A DNA stretch of 64,000 bases from Vallicoccus soli (GCF_003594885.1 NZ_QZEZ01000001.1:930001-994000); one strand, 5' to 3'. Shown: positions 8,370 to 17,658, counted from the first letter of the stretch. A program made the numbers and translations. The notes: generated by a model from the letters alone, not told the origin.

Positions 8370-8495
8370 CCGGCCGGCGCCGCCCGCCCGTCCGCGCGCA
8401 GGGCGCCCCTGACACGCTGGGTGCGCGAGAGGGCCGCCTCCTGCGCACGGCGGGCAGGCGCGGCGACGGCACGGGCGGGCGACCGGGAGGCGGGC

Positions 8496-8792
8496 GTGGG
8501 GCGGCGGAACCGGCGGCAGTCGTACGAGCCCGCGCCCCCGCGCCCGTTCGGCCACCGCACGGTCGAGGACGGCCCGGGCGGCGACTGGGTGGTGCAGCGG
8601 GTCGGGGGGTCGCCGAAGGCGTACCGCTGCCCGGGGTGCGACCAGGAGGTGGCGGCGGGCGTGCCGCACGTCGTCGCGTGGCCGGCGGACGAGCTGGCCG
8701 GGCTCGGCGGCCCGGGTGACCGGCGGCACTGGCACACCCCCTGCTGGTCCGCGCGCGGGCGCCGACGGCCGACCCCCCGGCACCTGCGGTGA
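8496..8792 (+). CDS. Conserved actinobacterial hypothetical protein with CxxC...C residues
   Basis: 98 residues from GTG at 8496, preceded by GGGAGG. The sequence starts [20 protein letters not shown] and continues with [25 protein letters not shown] and a final [13 protein letters not shown]. The pattern YRCPGCDQE plus the later HxHxxCW could form a small metal site. Relatives are sometimes labelled ATP/GTP-binding protein, but no nucleotide-binding motif is visible here. Its TGA overlaps the GTG of the next gene (GTGA), so the two are probably translated together. Confidence 0.8.
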   Translation: MGRRNRRQSYEPAPPRPFGHRTVEDGPGGDWVVQRVGGSPKAYRCPGCDQEVAAGVPHVVAWPADELAGLGGPGDRRHWHTPCWSARGRRRPTPRHLR

Positions 8793-9277
8793 CGGCCGCC
8801 GCGAGCCGGTCGGCCCTGGCCGCCGGCCTCCTGCTGTTGGTCGCCGTGCTGCTCGTCCGGGTCGTGCTGGCCCCGCGCTACCCGCTGCTCGACGGGACGC
8901 TGGAGGTGGCCCGGGACGGCGGCGCGACGGTGGCGACGGCCCGCTGGGCCACCGACGGGCCGGTGCCCGAGCGCCGCCGGGACTGCACCACGACGGTCCT
9001 CGTGCTGCCGCCGCCCGGCGCCCTGCAGGTGCGGGCCGAGGGGGACGCCGCGGCGCTGGAGCCCGGCGCGCGCGAGGTGGAGCGGGTCCTGGACCAGTAC
9101 GGCCGCGTGCTCCCCGCGGACCTGCCCTCCCGGGTCCGCGCGTGGGCGCTGCCCGCCGGGGAGGCCGGGTCGCTCACCGCGACGTGGGACGGCGGGGGCG
9201 ACCCGTCCGCGGTCCGCGCCTGGGTCGCCCCGGTATGCCCCGAGACCGTCCACGGGATCGTCGAGCTGAGCCGCTGA
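8789..9277 (+). CDS. Hypothetical membrane-anchored or secreted protein
   Basis: 162 residues from GTG overlapping the previous stop. Residues about 8-28 are a strong hydrophobic segment ([20 protein letters not shown]), acting as signal anchor. The remainder is an extracytoplasmic beta-rich-looking domain with two Cys (RRRDCTTTV near 70 and [11 protein letters not shown] near the end) that could form a disulfide. I do not recognise the family. Coupled to the small CxxC protein upstream and followed by the promoter region of the M28 peptidase. Confidence 0.7.
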   Translation: MTAAASRSALAAGLLLLVAVLLVRVVLAPRYPLLDGTLEVARDGGATVATARWATDGPVPERRRDCTTTVLVLPPPGALQVRAEGDAAALEPGAREVERVLDQYGRVLPADLPSRVRAWALPAGEAGSLTATWDGGGDPSAVRAWVAPVCPETVHGIVELSR

Positions 9278-9282
9278 GGGGG

Positions 9283-9311
9283 TTCCCACCGTCCCCGGCG
9301 CGACGTAGGTT
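9283..9311 (+). promoter_or_regulatory. Putative promoter of the M28 peptidase gene
   Basis: TTCCCA at 9283-9288 and TAGGTT at 9306-9311 are separated by 17 bp, resembling a housekeeping sigma promoter. Transcription would start near 9318, giving a leader of about 43 nt before the ATG at 9361. Confidence 0.4.
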
Positions 9312-9360
9312 CCCCGGCACCCAGGGCGACGAGGGGGTCGCCCGGACCTCGGGAGGCGGC

Positions 9361-10986
9361 ATGCGGGCAGGTCGGGCGCGACGGTGGTCGCGCGTGGTGG
9401 CGGTGGGGTCGGCGGCGGCGCTGGCGGCCTCGGTCACGGGGGGCGTCGCGGGAGCCGCGGGGGCGTCCCAGGGCAGCGGGGGCGGGCGCAGCGCGCAGCT
9501 CCAGCGGGCGGTCGACGTGGACGCGATCCTGCGCAACCTCGCGCAGTTCGAGAGCATCGCGGACCAGAGCGGCGGCACGCGCGCCTCGGGGACGCGGGGC
9601 TACGACCGCTCCGCGCGGTACGTCGCGCAGCGGCTGCGGCAGGCGGGCTACCGGGTGACGACGCAGGAGTTCGACTTCGACCTCTTCACGGTGAACGCGC
9701 CGACGGAGTTCGAGCAGCTGGCGCCGACGGCGCGCACGTTCGAGGAGGGCACGGACTACTTCACCGCGTCGTACACGGGCAACGGGGAGGGCGAGGGCGT
9801 CGTCACGGAGGTCGACGTCACCGAGCCGCCCGGGCCGGCGCCGAGCAGCAACGACTCCGGCTGCGAGCCCGAGGACTTCGAGGGCTTCCCCGAGGGCGCG
9901 GTGGCCCTGCTGCAGCGCGGCACGTGCGACTTCGGCCTCAAGGCGCAGAACGCGAGCGAGGCCGGCGCCTCCGCGGCGATCATCTACAACGAGGGCACGC
10001 CCGGCGTCGACGACCGCAACGACACGCTCAACCCGACGCTCGCGGGCTACACGGTGACGATCCCGACCGTCGGCGTCAGCTACGCGCTCGGCCGCGAGCT
10101 CGTCGGCACGACGGTGCGCATCGCCGCCGACACCACGGTGACGCCGTCCACGACGCGCAACGTCATCGCCGAGACGCGCGGCGGGCGGGCCGACGAGGTG
10201 GTCATGCTCGGCGGTCACCTCGACTCGGTCCCGGAGGGGCCGGGCATCAACGACAACGGCAGCGGCACCGCCGCGCTGCTCGAGGTCGCCGAGGAGCTCG
10301 CGAAGCGGGGGGACGGGCCGCGCAACAAGGTCCGGTTCGCCTTCTGGGGCGCGGAGGAGGCCGGCCTGCTCGGGTCCAACGAGTACGTCGCCTCGCTCAC
10401 CGAGGAGCAGGCGGCGGCGATCCGGCTCTACCTCAACTTCGACATGGTCGGCTCGCCGAACTACTTCCGCGGCGTCTACGACGGCGACGCGAGCCTGCCC
10501 GACAGCGTGCAGGGGCCCGAGGGGTCGGCCCAGATCGAGCGCCTCTTCAACCGCTACTTCACGGGCCGCGGCCTGCCCTACGAGGACACCGAGTTCTCCG
10601 GGCGCAGCGACTACCAGGCGTTCATCCTGGCGGGCATCCCGTCCGGCGGCCTCTTCACCGGCGCCGAGGGCGACAAGACCGAGGAGCAGGTCGAGCGGTA
10701 CGGCGGGATCGTCGCGGACTACGACCCCTGCTACCACGCGCGCTGCGACTCGCTCTCGCCGGTGACCGACGGCGCGGACCGGGCGACCTACCGCCAGCTG
10801 CGCCGGGCGTACGGCAACGAGCTGGTCGGCAACGTCAACGTGCACGCGCTCGACACCAGCGCCGACGCGATCGCCCACGCGGTGGCGACCTACGGCTGGA
10901 GCACGGCGTCGCTGCCCGACCGGGCGCCGGCCATGGCCGCGACGGCGGCGGCCGCCGGGGGCGGCGGGGCGGCGCCGCGCTCCTGA
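9361..10986 (+). CDS. Secreted M28-family zinc aminopeptidase with PA domain
   Basis: 541 residues from ATG at 9361. A Sec signal peptide spans about 1-40 (Arg-rich start, hydrophobic AALAASVTGGVAGAAGA). A protease-associated insert follows, with FPEGAVALLQRGTCDFGLKA and AAIIYNEGTPGV. The catalytic domain has the M28 co-catalytic zinc ligands and acids in order: VVMLGGHLDSV, GINDNGSGTAALLEVAEEL, FWGAEEAGLLGSNEYV, LNFDMVGSPNYF and CYHARCDSL. This matches Streptomyces griseus-type aminopeptidases. The enzyme probably removes N-terminal residues from peptides outside the cell. Monocistronic by spacing, with the possible promoter at 9283-9311. Confidence 0.95.
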   Translation: MRAGRARRWSRVVAVGSAAALAASVTGGVAGAAGASQGSGGGRSAQLQRAVDVDAILRNLAQFESIADQSGGTRASGTRGYDRSARYVAQRLRQAGYRVTTQEFDFDLFTVNAPTEFEQLAPTARTFEEGTDYFTASYTGNGEGEGVVTEVDVTEPPGPAPSSNDSGCEPEDFEGFPEGAVALLQRGTCDFGLKAQNASEAGASAAIIYNEGTPGVDDRNDTLNPTLAGYTVTIPTVGVSYALGRELVGTTVRIAADTTVTPSTTRNVIAETRGGRADEVVMLGGHLDSVPEGPGINDNGSGTAALLEVAEELAKRGDGPRNKVRFAFWGAEEAGLLGSNEYVASLTEEQAAAIRLYLNFDMVGSPNYFRGVYDGDASLPDSVQGPEGSAQIERLFNRYFTGRGLPYEDTEFSGRSDYQAFILAGIPSGGLFTGAEGDKTEEQVERYGGIVADYDPCYHARCDSLSPVTDGADRATYRQLRRAYGNELVGNVNVHALDTSADAIAHAVATYGWSTASLPDRAPAMAATAAAAGGGGAAPRS

Positions 10987-11043
10987 GGCTCCTGGGGCTC
11001 GTGAGGGCCCGTACGGCGGCCGGGGCCGCGTCCCGGGGGCGGG

Positions 11044-11049
11044 TAGCCT
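11044..11049 (+). promoter_or_regulatory. Putative -10 box TAGCCT, leaderless alpha/beta hydrolase gene
   Basis: TAGCCT ends seven nt before the GTG at 11057. No convincing -35 hexamer is seen. Confidence 0.4.
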
Positions 11050-11056
11050 CCGGGGC

Positions 11057-11812
11057 GTGGCCCCTCGTCCGATCCGCGCGAACAGCGCGCTGCCCTCGCG
11101 GCGGGTGCCGCTGACGCTGCACACGGCCGACGGGCTCGAGCTCGTGGCGGAGCTGTCGCTGCCGGTGGACCGCGACCCGGTGGCCACGGTCATCGCGCTG
11201 CACCCGCTGCCGACGGCGGGCGGGTTCATGGACAGCCACGTGCTCAAGAAGGCCGCCGCGCGCCTGCCGGCGCTGACCGGCATCGCGGTGCTGCGGTTCA
11301 ACACCCGCGGCACGACGAGCCCGCACGGCACGAGCCAGGGCGCCTTCGACGCCGCGCAGGGCGAGCGCTTCGACGTCGCCGCCGCGATCGAGTACGCCGA
11401 GTTCGCCGACGACCCGCCGCTGCCGCACCGCTGGCTCGTGGGCTGGTCGTTCGGCACCGACCTCGCGCTCATGCACGGCCTCGACCCGTCGGTGGAGGGC
11501 GCCGTCCTGCTCTCGCCGCCGCTGCGCTACAGCCAGGCGGAGCACCTCGACGCCTGGGCGGCCAGCGGCAAGCCGGTGGTGTGCCTCGTCCCGGAGCACG
11601 ACGACTTCCTGCAGCCGCCGGAGGCGCGCGAGCGCTTCGCCCGCATCCCGCACGCCGAGCTGGTCCCGGTCGAGGGCGCCAAGCACCTCTGGGTGGGGGA
11701 GCCGTACGTCAAGCGGGTGCTCGACGAGGTCGTCGCCCGGGTGCTGCCGCGGCACGGCCCGCTGCCGACCGAGTGGGACGGCCCGATGGAGCAGCTCGAC
11801 CCGCTGCCCTGA
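11057..11812 (+). CDS. Alpha/beta-hydrolase fold protein
   Basis: 251 residues from GTG at 11057. Strand and turn pattern of the alpha/beta hydrolase fold: VIALHPLPTAGGFMDSHV (oxyanion region), FNTRGTTSPHGTSQGAF, then the nucleophile-elbow position WLVGWSFGTDLALMHG, which has Ser in GWSFG. A downstream acid (VPEHDDFLQPPEA) and His (GAKHLWVGEP) complete a plausible Ser-Asp-His triad. The family (COG2945-like) contains esterases and peptidases, and the substrate is unknown. Its stop is three nt from the convergent stop of the AI-2E-family gene. Confidence 0.85.
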   Translation: MAPRPIRANSALPSRRVPLTLHTADGLELVAELSLPVDRDPVATVIALHPLPTAGGFMDSHVLKKAAARLPALTGIAVLRFNTRGTTSPHGTSQGAFDAAQGERFDVAAAIEYAEFADDPPLPHRWLVGWSFGTDLALMHGLDPSVEGAVLLSPPLRYSQAEHLDAWAASGKPVVCLVPEHDDFLQPPEARERFARIPHAELVPVEGAKHLWVGEPYVKRVLDEVVARVLPRHGPLPTEWDGPMEQLDPLP

Positions 11813-11815
11813 GCG

Positions 11816-13129
11816 CTAGAGCCGCTCCTGGCGCGGGATCCAGACCTCGCGCACGAGCAGCAGGACCCCCGCGGCCACCGGGATCGCCAGCAGCGCCCCG
11901 ACGACGCCGAGCAGCGCGCCGCCGATGAGCGCGGCCATGACGGTCGCCGCGGCCGGCACGTCGACCGACCGGGCCATGATGCGCGGGTAGAGCACGTAGT
12001 TCTCGACCTGCTGGTAGACGAGGTAGAACACGACGCACGCCACGCCCTGCCCGACGCTCTCGCCGAACGCCACGGCGCAGACCACGAGCCCGGCGATCGT
12101 GGCGCCGACGACGGGCACGATGCCGAGCAGCCCGACGAGCAGCGACAGCGGCAGGGCGTAGTCGATGCCGATGACCGACAGGAACACCAGCGAGCTGATG
12201 CCGGCGAGGAACGCCACGGTCGCGGCACCGCCGACGTAGCTGCCGATGCGCGAGAGGATCTCGTCGCCCAGCAGCGTGACGCGCTCGCGGCGCGACGCCG
12301 GCACGAGCAGGTACGCCTGCCGCTTGATCGCCGGCAGCGAGGCGAGGAAGTAGAGCGTGAGGATGAGGACGGTGAAGGCGCTGAACACCGTGCTGAGCAG
12401 CACGCGACCGACCCCGAGGATGCCGCCGAACGCCTGCTCGCCGACGTTGCCGCTGGCGAGGTACTCCTGGGCGCGGTCGAGGACGCCGTACTGCTCGTCG
12501 AGCTCGCGGACCCGCTCGGAGCGCTGCAGGTCGCCGACCAGGTCCGGCAGCGTCTCCACCAGCGCCGTCGTCTGCTCGACCAGCGGCGGCACGACGGCGA
12601 AGCCGAACCCGACGAAGGCGGCGATGACGCCGGCGAAGACGACGAGGACCGCGCGGGCCCGGCGCATGCCCAGGTCGATGAGCCCCTCGACGGCGGGGTT
12701 GAGCCCGATCGCGAGGAACATCGACACGACGATGAGCACGATCACCGAGCGGGCGTCGGTGACGACCTGCACGAGGTAGTACGCCAGCAGCACGCCGAGC
12801 GCCGCGAGGAAGCCGAGGACGAAGGGGCTGTTGCGCGACAGCGGCCGGCCGGGGTGCCCGAACGGCTCGGGGTGCTCGGGCATCCGCTTCTCGTCGATGA
12901 GCGTCTCGAGGCGCTCGTCGACGACCGTCGCCGCCTCGGCCGCCTCGGCGGCCTGCGCCGCCTCGACCTCCGCGACCTGCGCCGCCTCGACCGAGACGTC
13001 GGCGGCGCCCTCGGCCCGCTCGGCGTGCTGCTGGGCGGCCCCGGCCGCCTGCTCGGCCCGGCGGCGCTCCTGCTCGGCGCGGGCGCGCTCCCGCTCCGCG
13101 CCCGTCCCGCCCCCCGCGTCCTGCGTCAC
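11816..13129 (-). CDS. AI-2E family membrane protein with long N-terminal coiled coil
   Basis: 437 residues from GTG at 13129 with GGGAGGGG upstream. Residues 1-75 are Ala/Glu/Arg-rich and heptad-like, a predicted coiled coil that most family members lack. Residues about 100-430 hold about eight hydrophobic helices with family motifs ([58 protein letters not shown]-like end). AI-2E/PerM-family proteins are permeases of mixed function. The name comes from an AI-2 exporter in E. coli, and some relatives are Na+/H+ antiporters, so transport of AI-2 should not be assumed. Confidence 0.88.
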   Translation of the reverse strand: MTQDAGGGTGAERERARAEQERRRAEQAAGAAQQHAERAEGAADVSVEAAQVAEVEAAQAAEAAEAATVVDERLETLIDEKRMPEHPEPFGHPGRPLSRNSPFVLGFLAALGVLLAYYLVQVVTDARSVIVLIVVSMFLAIGLNPAVEGLIDLGMRRARAVLVVFAGVIAAFVGFGFAVVPPLVEQTTALVETLPDLVGDLQRSERVRELDEQYGVLDRAQEYLASGNVGEQAFGGILGVGRVLLSTVFSAFTVLILTLYFLASLPAIKRQAYLLVPASRRERVTLLGDEILSRIGSYVGGAATVAFLAGISSLVFLSVIGIDYALPLSLLVGLLGIVPVVGATIAGLVVCAVAFGESVGQGVACVVFYLVYQQVENYVLYPRIMARSVDVPAAATVMAALIGGALLGVVGALLAIPVAAGVLLLVREVWIPRQERL

Positions 13130-13180
13130 GCCACCCCTCCCGCCCTGCGGCCGCGCCGCGCGTCCCGCCCCGGGCGGAGC

Positions 13181-13603
13181 CTAGGGCCGGGCCGCCTGCA
13201 CGAGCTCCACCAGCACGCCGCCGGCGTCCTTGGGGTGCACGAAGTTCACCTGGGAGCCGGCCGTGCCGCGGCGCGGCTCGTCGTAGAGCAGCCGCAGCCC
13301 CTTGGCCCGCAGGTCGTCGGCGGCGGCCCGCACGTCGTCGACCGCGTACGCCACCTGCTGCACGCCCTCGCCGCTGCGCTCGAGGAACCTCGCGATGGGC
13401 GAGGCGTCGGAGACCGGCGCGAGCAGCTGCACCCGGTCGGGGCCGTCGCCGACGGCCATCATCGCCTCGCGCACGCCCTGCTCCTCGTTGACCTCCTCGT
13501 GCACCTTGCGCATGCCGAAGGTCGTCTCGTAGAAGGCGACGGCGGCGTCGAGGTCGCGCACCGCGACGCCCACGTGGTCGATCCGGGAGAGCAGCGGAGG
13601 CAT
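13181..13603 (-). CDS. mce: Methylmalonyl-CoA epimerase
   Basis: 140 residues from ATG at 13603. A glyoxalase/VOC-fold protein with [20 protein letters not shown] at the N-terminus, then [32 protein letters not shown] and the C-terminal [16 protein letters not shown]. The two His near the strands (HVGVAV, HPKD) and Glu in VLVELVQ fit the metal-binding set. It converts (S)- to (R)-methylmalonyl-CoA in propionyl-CoA use. Neighbouring thiolase and meaB, read in the opposite direction, match the common actinobacterial arrangement around methylmalonyl-CoA metabolism. Confidence 0.95.
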   Translation of the reverse strand: MPPLLSRIDHVGVAVRDLDAAVAFYETTFGMRKVHEEVNEEQGVREAMMAVGDGPDRVQLLAPVSDASPIARFLERSGEGVQQVAYAVDDVRAAADDLRAKGLRLLYDEPRRGTAGSQVNFVHPKDAGGVLVELVQAARP

Positions 13604-13610
13604 AGGCTGC

Positions 13611-13616
13611 AGCGTA
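13611..13616 (-). promoter_or_regulatory. Putative -10 box TACGCT, leaderless mce
   Basis: Minus-strand TACGCT ends seven nt before the epimerase ATG at 13603. No good -35 is visible. The gap to the divergent thiolase gene is only 54 nt. Confidence 0.4.
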
Positions 13617-13657
13617 CGGGCGACGGGGCCCGGTCCGGACGGTCGTGGGAGGCAGTC

Positions 13658-14851
13658 GTGGCAGGCAGCGGGTCCGTCATCGTCGCCGGGGCACGCACCC
13701 CCATGGGGCGGCTGCTCGGCTCCCTGAAGGACCTCTCGGCGGCCGACCTCGGCGGCGTCGCGATCGAGGGCGCGCTGCGGCGCGCGGGGGTCGCGCCCGA
13801 GCAGGTCGAGTACGTGGTGATGGGCCAGGTGATCCTCGCCGGCGCCGGCCAGATCCCGGCCCGGCAGGCGGCCGTCAAGGCCGGCATCCCCATGACCGTC
13901 CCCGCGCTCACGATCAACAAGGTCTGCCTCTCCGGCCTCGACGCGATCGCGCTGGCGGACCAGCTCATCCGCGCCGGCGAGTTCGAGGTCGTCGTCGCGG
14001 GCGGCATGGAGTCGATGACGCAGGCGCCGCACCTGCTGCCGGGCTCGCGCACCGGCACCAAGTACGGCTCCATCGAGGTGCTCGACGCGATGGCCCACGA
14101 CGCGCTGTTCTGCGCGTTCGACCAGTGCGCGATGGGCGAGTCGACCGAGCGCTACAACGCGAGGCTGGGGATCAGCCGCGAGGACCAGGACGCGTTCAGC
14201 GCGCGGTCCCACCAGAACGCGGCGCGGGCGCAGAAGGACGGCCGGTTCGACGAGGAGATCGTGCCCGTCACGGTGCCGCAGCGCCGCGGCGAGCCGCTCG
14301 TGGTGGACACCGACGAGGGCGTGCGGGCCGACACGACGGCCGAGCTGCTGGCCAAGCTGCGCCCCGCCTTCGCCCCCGACGGGACCATCACCGCGGGGTC
14401 GAGCTCGCAGATCTCCGACGGCGCCTGCGCCGTGGTGGTCATGAGCCGGGCCAAGGCCGAGGAGCTCGGGCTGGAGTGGCTCGCCGAGGTCGGGGCGCAC
14501 GGCGTCGTGGCCGGCCCCGACGCGAGCCTGCAGTCGCAGCCGGCGAACGCGGTGCGCCGGGCGCTGGCCAAGGAGGGCCTCGGCGTCGACGACCTCGACC
14601 TCGTGGAGATCAACGAGGCCTTCGCGTCGGTCGGCATCCAGTCCACCCGCGAGCTCGGCGTCGACCCGGAGAAGGTCAACGTCAACGGCGGCGCCATCGC
14701 CCTCGGCCACCCGGTCGGCATGTCCGGCGCGCGCATCGTCCTGTCGCTGGCGCTGGAGCTGCGCCGCCGGGGCGGCGGCACCGGCGTCGCGGCGCTGTGC
14801 GGCGGCGGCGGGCAGGGCGACGCCCTCGTCGTGCGCGTGCCCGGCGCCTGA
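13658..14851 (+). CDS. Acetyl-CoA C-acetyltransferase (thiolase)
   Basis: 397 residues from GTG at 13658 with GGGAGG five nt upstream. The start [20 protein letters not shown] is typical. Catalytic residues are visible: Cys90 in [16 protein letters not shown], His351 in [16 protein letters not shown] and Cys381 in [12 protein letters not shown]. Condenses two acetyl-CoA to acetoacetyl-CoA or performs the reverse cleavage in fatty-acid degradation. It lies 12 nt before meaB and is probably cotranscribed with it; the epimerase gene is divergent. Confidence 0.95.
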   Translation: MAGSGSVIVAGARTPMGRLLGSLKDLSAADLGGVAIEGALRRAGVAPEQVEYVVMGQVILAGAGQIPARQAAVKAGIPMTVPALTINKVCLSGLDAIALADQLIRAGEFEVVVAGGMESMTQAPHLLPGSRTGTKYGSIEVLDAMAHDALFCAFDQCAMGESTERYNARLGISREDQDAFSARSHQNAARAQKDGRFDEEIVPVTVPQRRGEPLVVDTDEGVRADTTAELLAKLRPAFAPDGTITAGSSSQISDGACAVVVMSRAKAEELGLEWLAEVGAHGVVAGPDASLQSQPANAVRRALAKEGLGVDDLDLVEINEAFASVGIQSTRELGVDPEKVNVNGGAIALGHPVGMSGARIVLSLALELRRRGGGTGVAALCGGGGQGDALVVRVPGA

Positions 14852-14863
14852 GGCCGCCCCTTC

Positions 14864-15820
14864 GTGCCGCGCCCCGTCGACGTCCCGGCCCTGGTCGCCG
14901 CCGCGCAGGAGGGCAGCCCCCGGGCGGTCGCGCGGCTCGTCAGCCTCGTCGAGGACGGCGCCCCGCAGCTGCGCGAGGTGATGGCCGCGCTCGCGCCGCG
15001 CACCGGCCGGGCCCGGGTCGTGGGCCTCACCGGCCCGCCCGGCGTCGGCAAGTCGACGACGACGAGCGCGCTCGTGCGGGCGTACCGGGGCAGGGGGCTG
15101 CGCGTCGGCGTGCTCGCCGTCGACCCGTCGTCGCCCTTCACCGGCGGCGCGCTGCTCGGGGACCGGGTGCGGATGCAGGAGCACGTGCTCGACCCCGGCG
15201 TGTACGTCCGCTCCATGGCCTCGCGCGGCCACCTCGGCGGGCTGTCCCGGGCCACGCCGCAGGCCCTGCGGGTGCTCGACGCCGCGGGCTGCGACGTGGT
15301 GCTGCTCGAGACGGTGGGGGTGGGGCAGAGCGAGGTCGAGGTGGCGGGCCTCGCCGACACCACGCTCGTGCTCCTCGCGCCGGGCGCGGGCGACGCGGTG
15401 CAGGCCGCCAAGGCCGGCATCCTCGAGGTGGGCGACGTCTTCGCCGTCAACAAGGCCGACCGCGACGGGGCCGAGGAGACGGTGCGCGAGCTGCGCCAGA
15501 CGCTCACCCTCGGTGCCCCGCCCGGGCCCGGCGACTGGCGCCCGCCGGTGCTGCCGCTCGTCGCGTCCCGCGGCGAGGGCCTCGACGAGCTGCTCGCGGC
15601 GCTCGACGGGCACCGCGACTGGCAGGGGTCCACCGGTGCCGGGCGCGAGCGCCGCCTGCTGCGGGCCCAGCGCGAGGTCGAGGCGCTGGCGCTGCAGGCG
15701 GTGCGCGAGCGGGTCGGGGGGGTGCGCGACGGCGCGGTCCTGCGGGCCGCGGCCGAGCGGGTGCTCGCGGGGGAGACCGACCCGTACGCCGCCGCCGACG
15801 CCCTGCTCGCCGCCGTCTGA
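14864..15820 (+). CDS. meaB: MeaB-type GTPase chaperone of methylmalonyl-CoA mutase
   Basis: 318 residues from GTG at 14864. G3E-family P-loop GTPase: GLTGPPGVGKSTTTSAL near residue 50, switch Asp/Glu region VDPSSPFTGGALLGDRVRM, DVVLLETVGVGQSEVEVAGL and NKAD near 200. MeaB protects and reloads the B12-dependent methylmalonyl-CoA mutase. The mutase genes themselves are not in the window. Short distance after the thiolase gene suggests one transcript. Confidence 0.95.
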   Translation: MPRPVDVPALVAAAQEGSPRAVARLVSLVEDGAPQLREVMAALAPRTGRARVVGLTGPPGVGKSTTTSALVRAYRGRGLRVGVLAVDPSSPFTGGALLGDRVRMQEHVLDPGVYVRSMASRGHLGGLSRATPQALRVLDAAGCDVVLLETVGVGQSEVEVAGLADTTLVLLAPGAGDAVQAAKAGILEVGDVFAVNKADRDGAEETVRELRQTLTLGAPPGPGDWRPPVLPLVASRGEGLDELLAALDGHRDWQGSTGAGRERRLLRAQREVEALALQAVRERVGGVRDGAVLRAAAERVLAGETDPYAAADALLAAV

Positions 15821-15888
15821 CCCCGGGCCCGGGTGAGGACCCGCCGCGCGGGTAGGCAGGCGGGCGTACCCGAGCACGAGGAGGCGAC

Positions 15889-16038
15889 GTGTCCCAGCCG
15901 ACGTACGGCGGCGACCCCGGCGAGACCGACCCGGACGACGGGGCGTACCGCGACCACGGCTCGCTGAGCCCGCAGGCCGAGGGCGGTTCCGTCGACGCGG
16001 ACGCGGACCCGGCCGAGGACGGGGCGGAGCCCACCTGA
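15889..16038 (+). CDS. Small acidic hypothetical protein (49 aa)
   Basis: A 49-residue frame from GTG at 15889 with an excellent ribosome site (GAGGAGGCG). Composition is Asp/Glu/Gly/Pro-rich (PTYGGDPGETDPDDGAYRDH near the start), with no hydrophobic segment, so likely disordered. Its TGA overlaps the proposed CTG start of the LigD-type polymerase (CTGA). I do not recognise a family. The ribosome site and the precise overlap support it being translated. Confidence 0.6.
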   Translation: MSQPTYGGDPGETDPDDGAYRDHGSLSPQAEGGSVDADADPAEDGAEPT

Positions 16039-16991
16039 GCGGCGAGGTCCGCGAGGGCGTCGAGCTCACCCACCTCGACGGCCCGCTGTCGGAGGCCACG
16101 GGCGGGACGAAGCGCGACCTCGTCGAGCACCTCGACGCGGTCGCCGACCGGATCCTGCCCGAGCTGCGCGACCGGCCGCTGTCCGTGGTGCGGGTGCGCC
16201 CCGGGCAGGCGCCGTTCATGCAGAAGAACCTCCCGCGGTACGCCCCGCCGTGGGTCGAGCGGGTGGCCCGCCGGACGCAGGCGGGCAAGGAGGTCGTCTA
16301 CCCGCTGTGCCAGGACCGGCGCACGCTGCTGTGGTTCGCGAACCAGCGGGCGGTGGAGTACCACCCGGCGCTGAGCGACGGCCCGACGCAGGACCGCCTC
16401 GTCGTCGACCTCGACCCGCCGGAGGGCGCGCCGTTCGCGGTGGTCGTACGGGCGGCGCGGCTCGTCGAGCGCACGCTCACGGCGGCCGGCCTCGCCGGCG
16501 CGGTGAAGACGAGCGGGGCGAAGGGCCTGCACGTGGTGGTGCCGGTGGAGCCGCTGCCCGTGGAGGACGCGGCGGCGGCGACCCGTGCGCTGGCCGCGCG
16601 GGCGGAGCGGCTCGACCCGGTGCTCGCGACGACCGAGTTCGTCCGGGCCGAGCGCGGCGGGCGGGTGTTCCTCGACGCGACCCGCGCCGGCGGCGCGACG
16701 CTCGTGGCGGCGTACAGCCCGCGGGCGCGCCCGGGCCTGCCGGTGAGCGTGCCGGTGGCGTGGGAGGACCTGGAGCGGGTGCGCCCGGGGGAGGCGACGG
16801 CGACGACCGCGGCGGCGCTGCTCGGCGGTGCGGACCCGTGGCGCGACCTCATGCCGGCGCCGAGCCCGGTGCCCGCAGACGTCCTCGAGGAGGGCCGCGC
16901 GATCCCCGTGGCGCGGGTGCGCGCGATGCACGAGGGGAAGCGGCGCGCGGCGGAGCGGCGCCGGGCGCAGGGGGACGAGCCGGTCAGCTGA
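16035..16991 (+). CDS. LigD-type DNA polymerase/primase domain protein, probable CTG start
   Basis: The family match (archaeo-eukaryotic primase-like domain of LigD) begins before any ATG or GTG in the frame: VREGVELTHLDGPLSEATGG, TKRDLVEHLDAVADRILPEL, RDRPLSVVRVRPGQAPFMQK. The only usable start is CTG at 16035, with GGAG five nt upstream and overlapping the previous stop; this start is inferred. Catalytic region motifs are RLVVDLDPPEGAPF (metal-binding Asp pair), KTSGAKGLHVVVP and later FLDATRAGG. 318 residues, polymerase domain only, with no ligase or nuclease domain. Ku and an ATP-dependent ligase are absent from the window. A role in end joining or gap filling is expected from the family. 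Confidence 0.8.
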   Translation: MSGEVREGVELTHLDGPLSEATGGTKRDLVEHLDAVADRILPELRDRPLSVVRVRPGQAPFMQKNLPRYAPPWVERVARRTQAGKEVVYPLCQDRRTLLWFANQRAVEYHPALSDGPTQDRLVVDLDPPEGAPFAVVVRAARLVERTLTAAGLAGAVKTSGAKGLHVVVPVEPLPVEDAAAATRALAARAERLDPVLATTEFVRAERGGRVFLDATRAGGATLVAAYSPRARPGLPVSVPVAWEDLERVRPGEATATTAAALLGGADPWRDLMPAPSPVPADVLEEGRAIPVARVRAMHEGKRRAAERRRAQGDEPVS

Positions 16992-17652
16992 GGGTGGTGG
17001 TGACCGCGGGGACGATCACGGCCGCGGTGATGACCGCGGCCTGGACCTCCTGCACGGCCTGGCGGACCGCGGTGCCGGCGACGCCCTGCTCGCCGATCTC
17101 CTGCGCCCGGGTGCGGGCGGCGCGCCGGTGCTCCTTGGGCACGACGCCGCCGACGAGGTCGAGCGGCTCCAGCAAGCCGATGAGCAGCGCCTCCTCCTCG
17201 CTCGGCGCGCGCCCGGTGACCAGCACCTCGTGCAGCCGGGCGCGCAGCTCCCGCTCGGGCTCCGGGTCCGCCTGCGGGAAGCGGGTCGTGGGGAACAGGC
17301 CGAGGACCTTGGTCCTCTGCTCGGTCAGCACCCCGCGCTCGACGAGGCCGCGGGCCAGGCGCTCCGGCAGCGGCTTGAGGTCGCGCTGGAGGCGGTCCAC
17401 CCAGCCCTTGGCGTCGTGCCGCCGGTCCGAGGTCCGCAGGGCCTGGTACGCGTCGCGCAGCACCGGGTGCTCCGGCGCCGGCCCGTCGACGGCGGTGAGC
17501 TCGCCGTCGTCGACCCGCAGCAGGTCGCGCTCGCCGAGGTCGAGCAGGAGCGCGGCGGCCAGCCCGGCGTCGCCCGCCCAGGTCATGCCCTGCGTGCCGG
17601 TCGCGTCGTCGAGGGCCAGGAGCAGCGCCTGCTCGGCCAGGAGGAGAGCCAC
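16984..17652 (-). CDS. GPP34 (GOLPH3/Vps74-like) family protein
   Basis: 222 residues from GTG at 17652. GOLPH3-type helical protein: LLAEQALLLALDDATGTQGM, AALLLDLGERDLLRVDDGEL, VERGVLTEQRTKVLGLFPTT and SEEEALLIGLLEPLDLVGGV. Eukaryotic relatives bind phosphatidylinositol-4-phosphate on Golgi membranes; bacterial members are common in Actinobacteria and their role is unknown. The C-terminus overlaps the convergent LigD-type gene by eight nt. A TAGGTT hexamer six nt upstream of the start suggests a leaderless mRNA. Confidence 0.88.
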   Translation of the reverse strand: MALLLAEQALLLALDDATGTQGMTWAGDAGLAAALLLDLGERDLLRVDDGELTAVDGPAPEHPVLRDAYQALRTSDRRHDAKGWVDRLQRDLKPLPERLARGLVERGVLTEQRTKVLGLFPTTRFPQADPEPERELRARLHEVLVTGRAPSEEEALLIGLLEPLDLVGGVVPKEHRRAARTRAQEIGEQGVAGTAVRQAVQEVQAAVITAAVIVPAVTTTLS

Positions 17653-17658
17653 GCGCCG

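Noticed and set aside
8395-8447. A third sequence resembling the dispersed hairpin element (GCGCAGGGCGCCCCT...CCTCCTGCGC)
   Set aside because: Similarity is limited to GC-rich arms, the TAGATCGC centre is absent, pairing is poor, and it lies between divergent genes, not convergent ones.
4919-9289. 1456-codon minus-strand frame
   Set aside because: Only the last 245 codons are coding (DUF2071). The rest runs antisense or out of frame across the quinone oxidoreductase, oxidase-like and nucS genes and beyond.
11816-13129. Autoinducer-2 export from the family name AI-2E
   Set aside because: The family is functionally mixed and no AI-2 synthesis or sensing gene is visible, so quorum sensing is not claimed.
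13181-16288. 1035-codon minus-strand frame ending in the epimerase
   Set aside because: Only the final 141 codons match a family; the upstream part is antisense to the thiolase and meaB genes.
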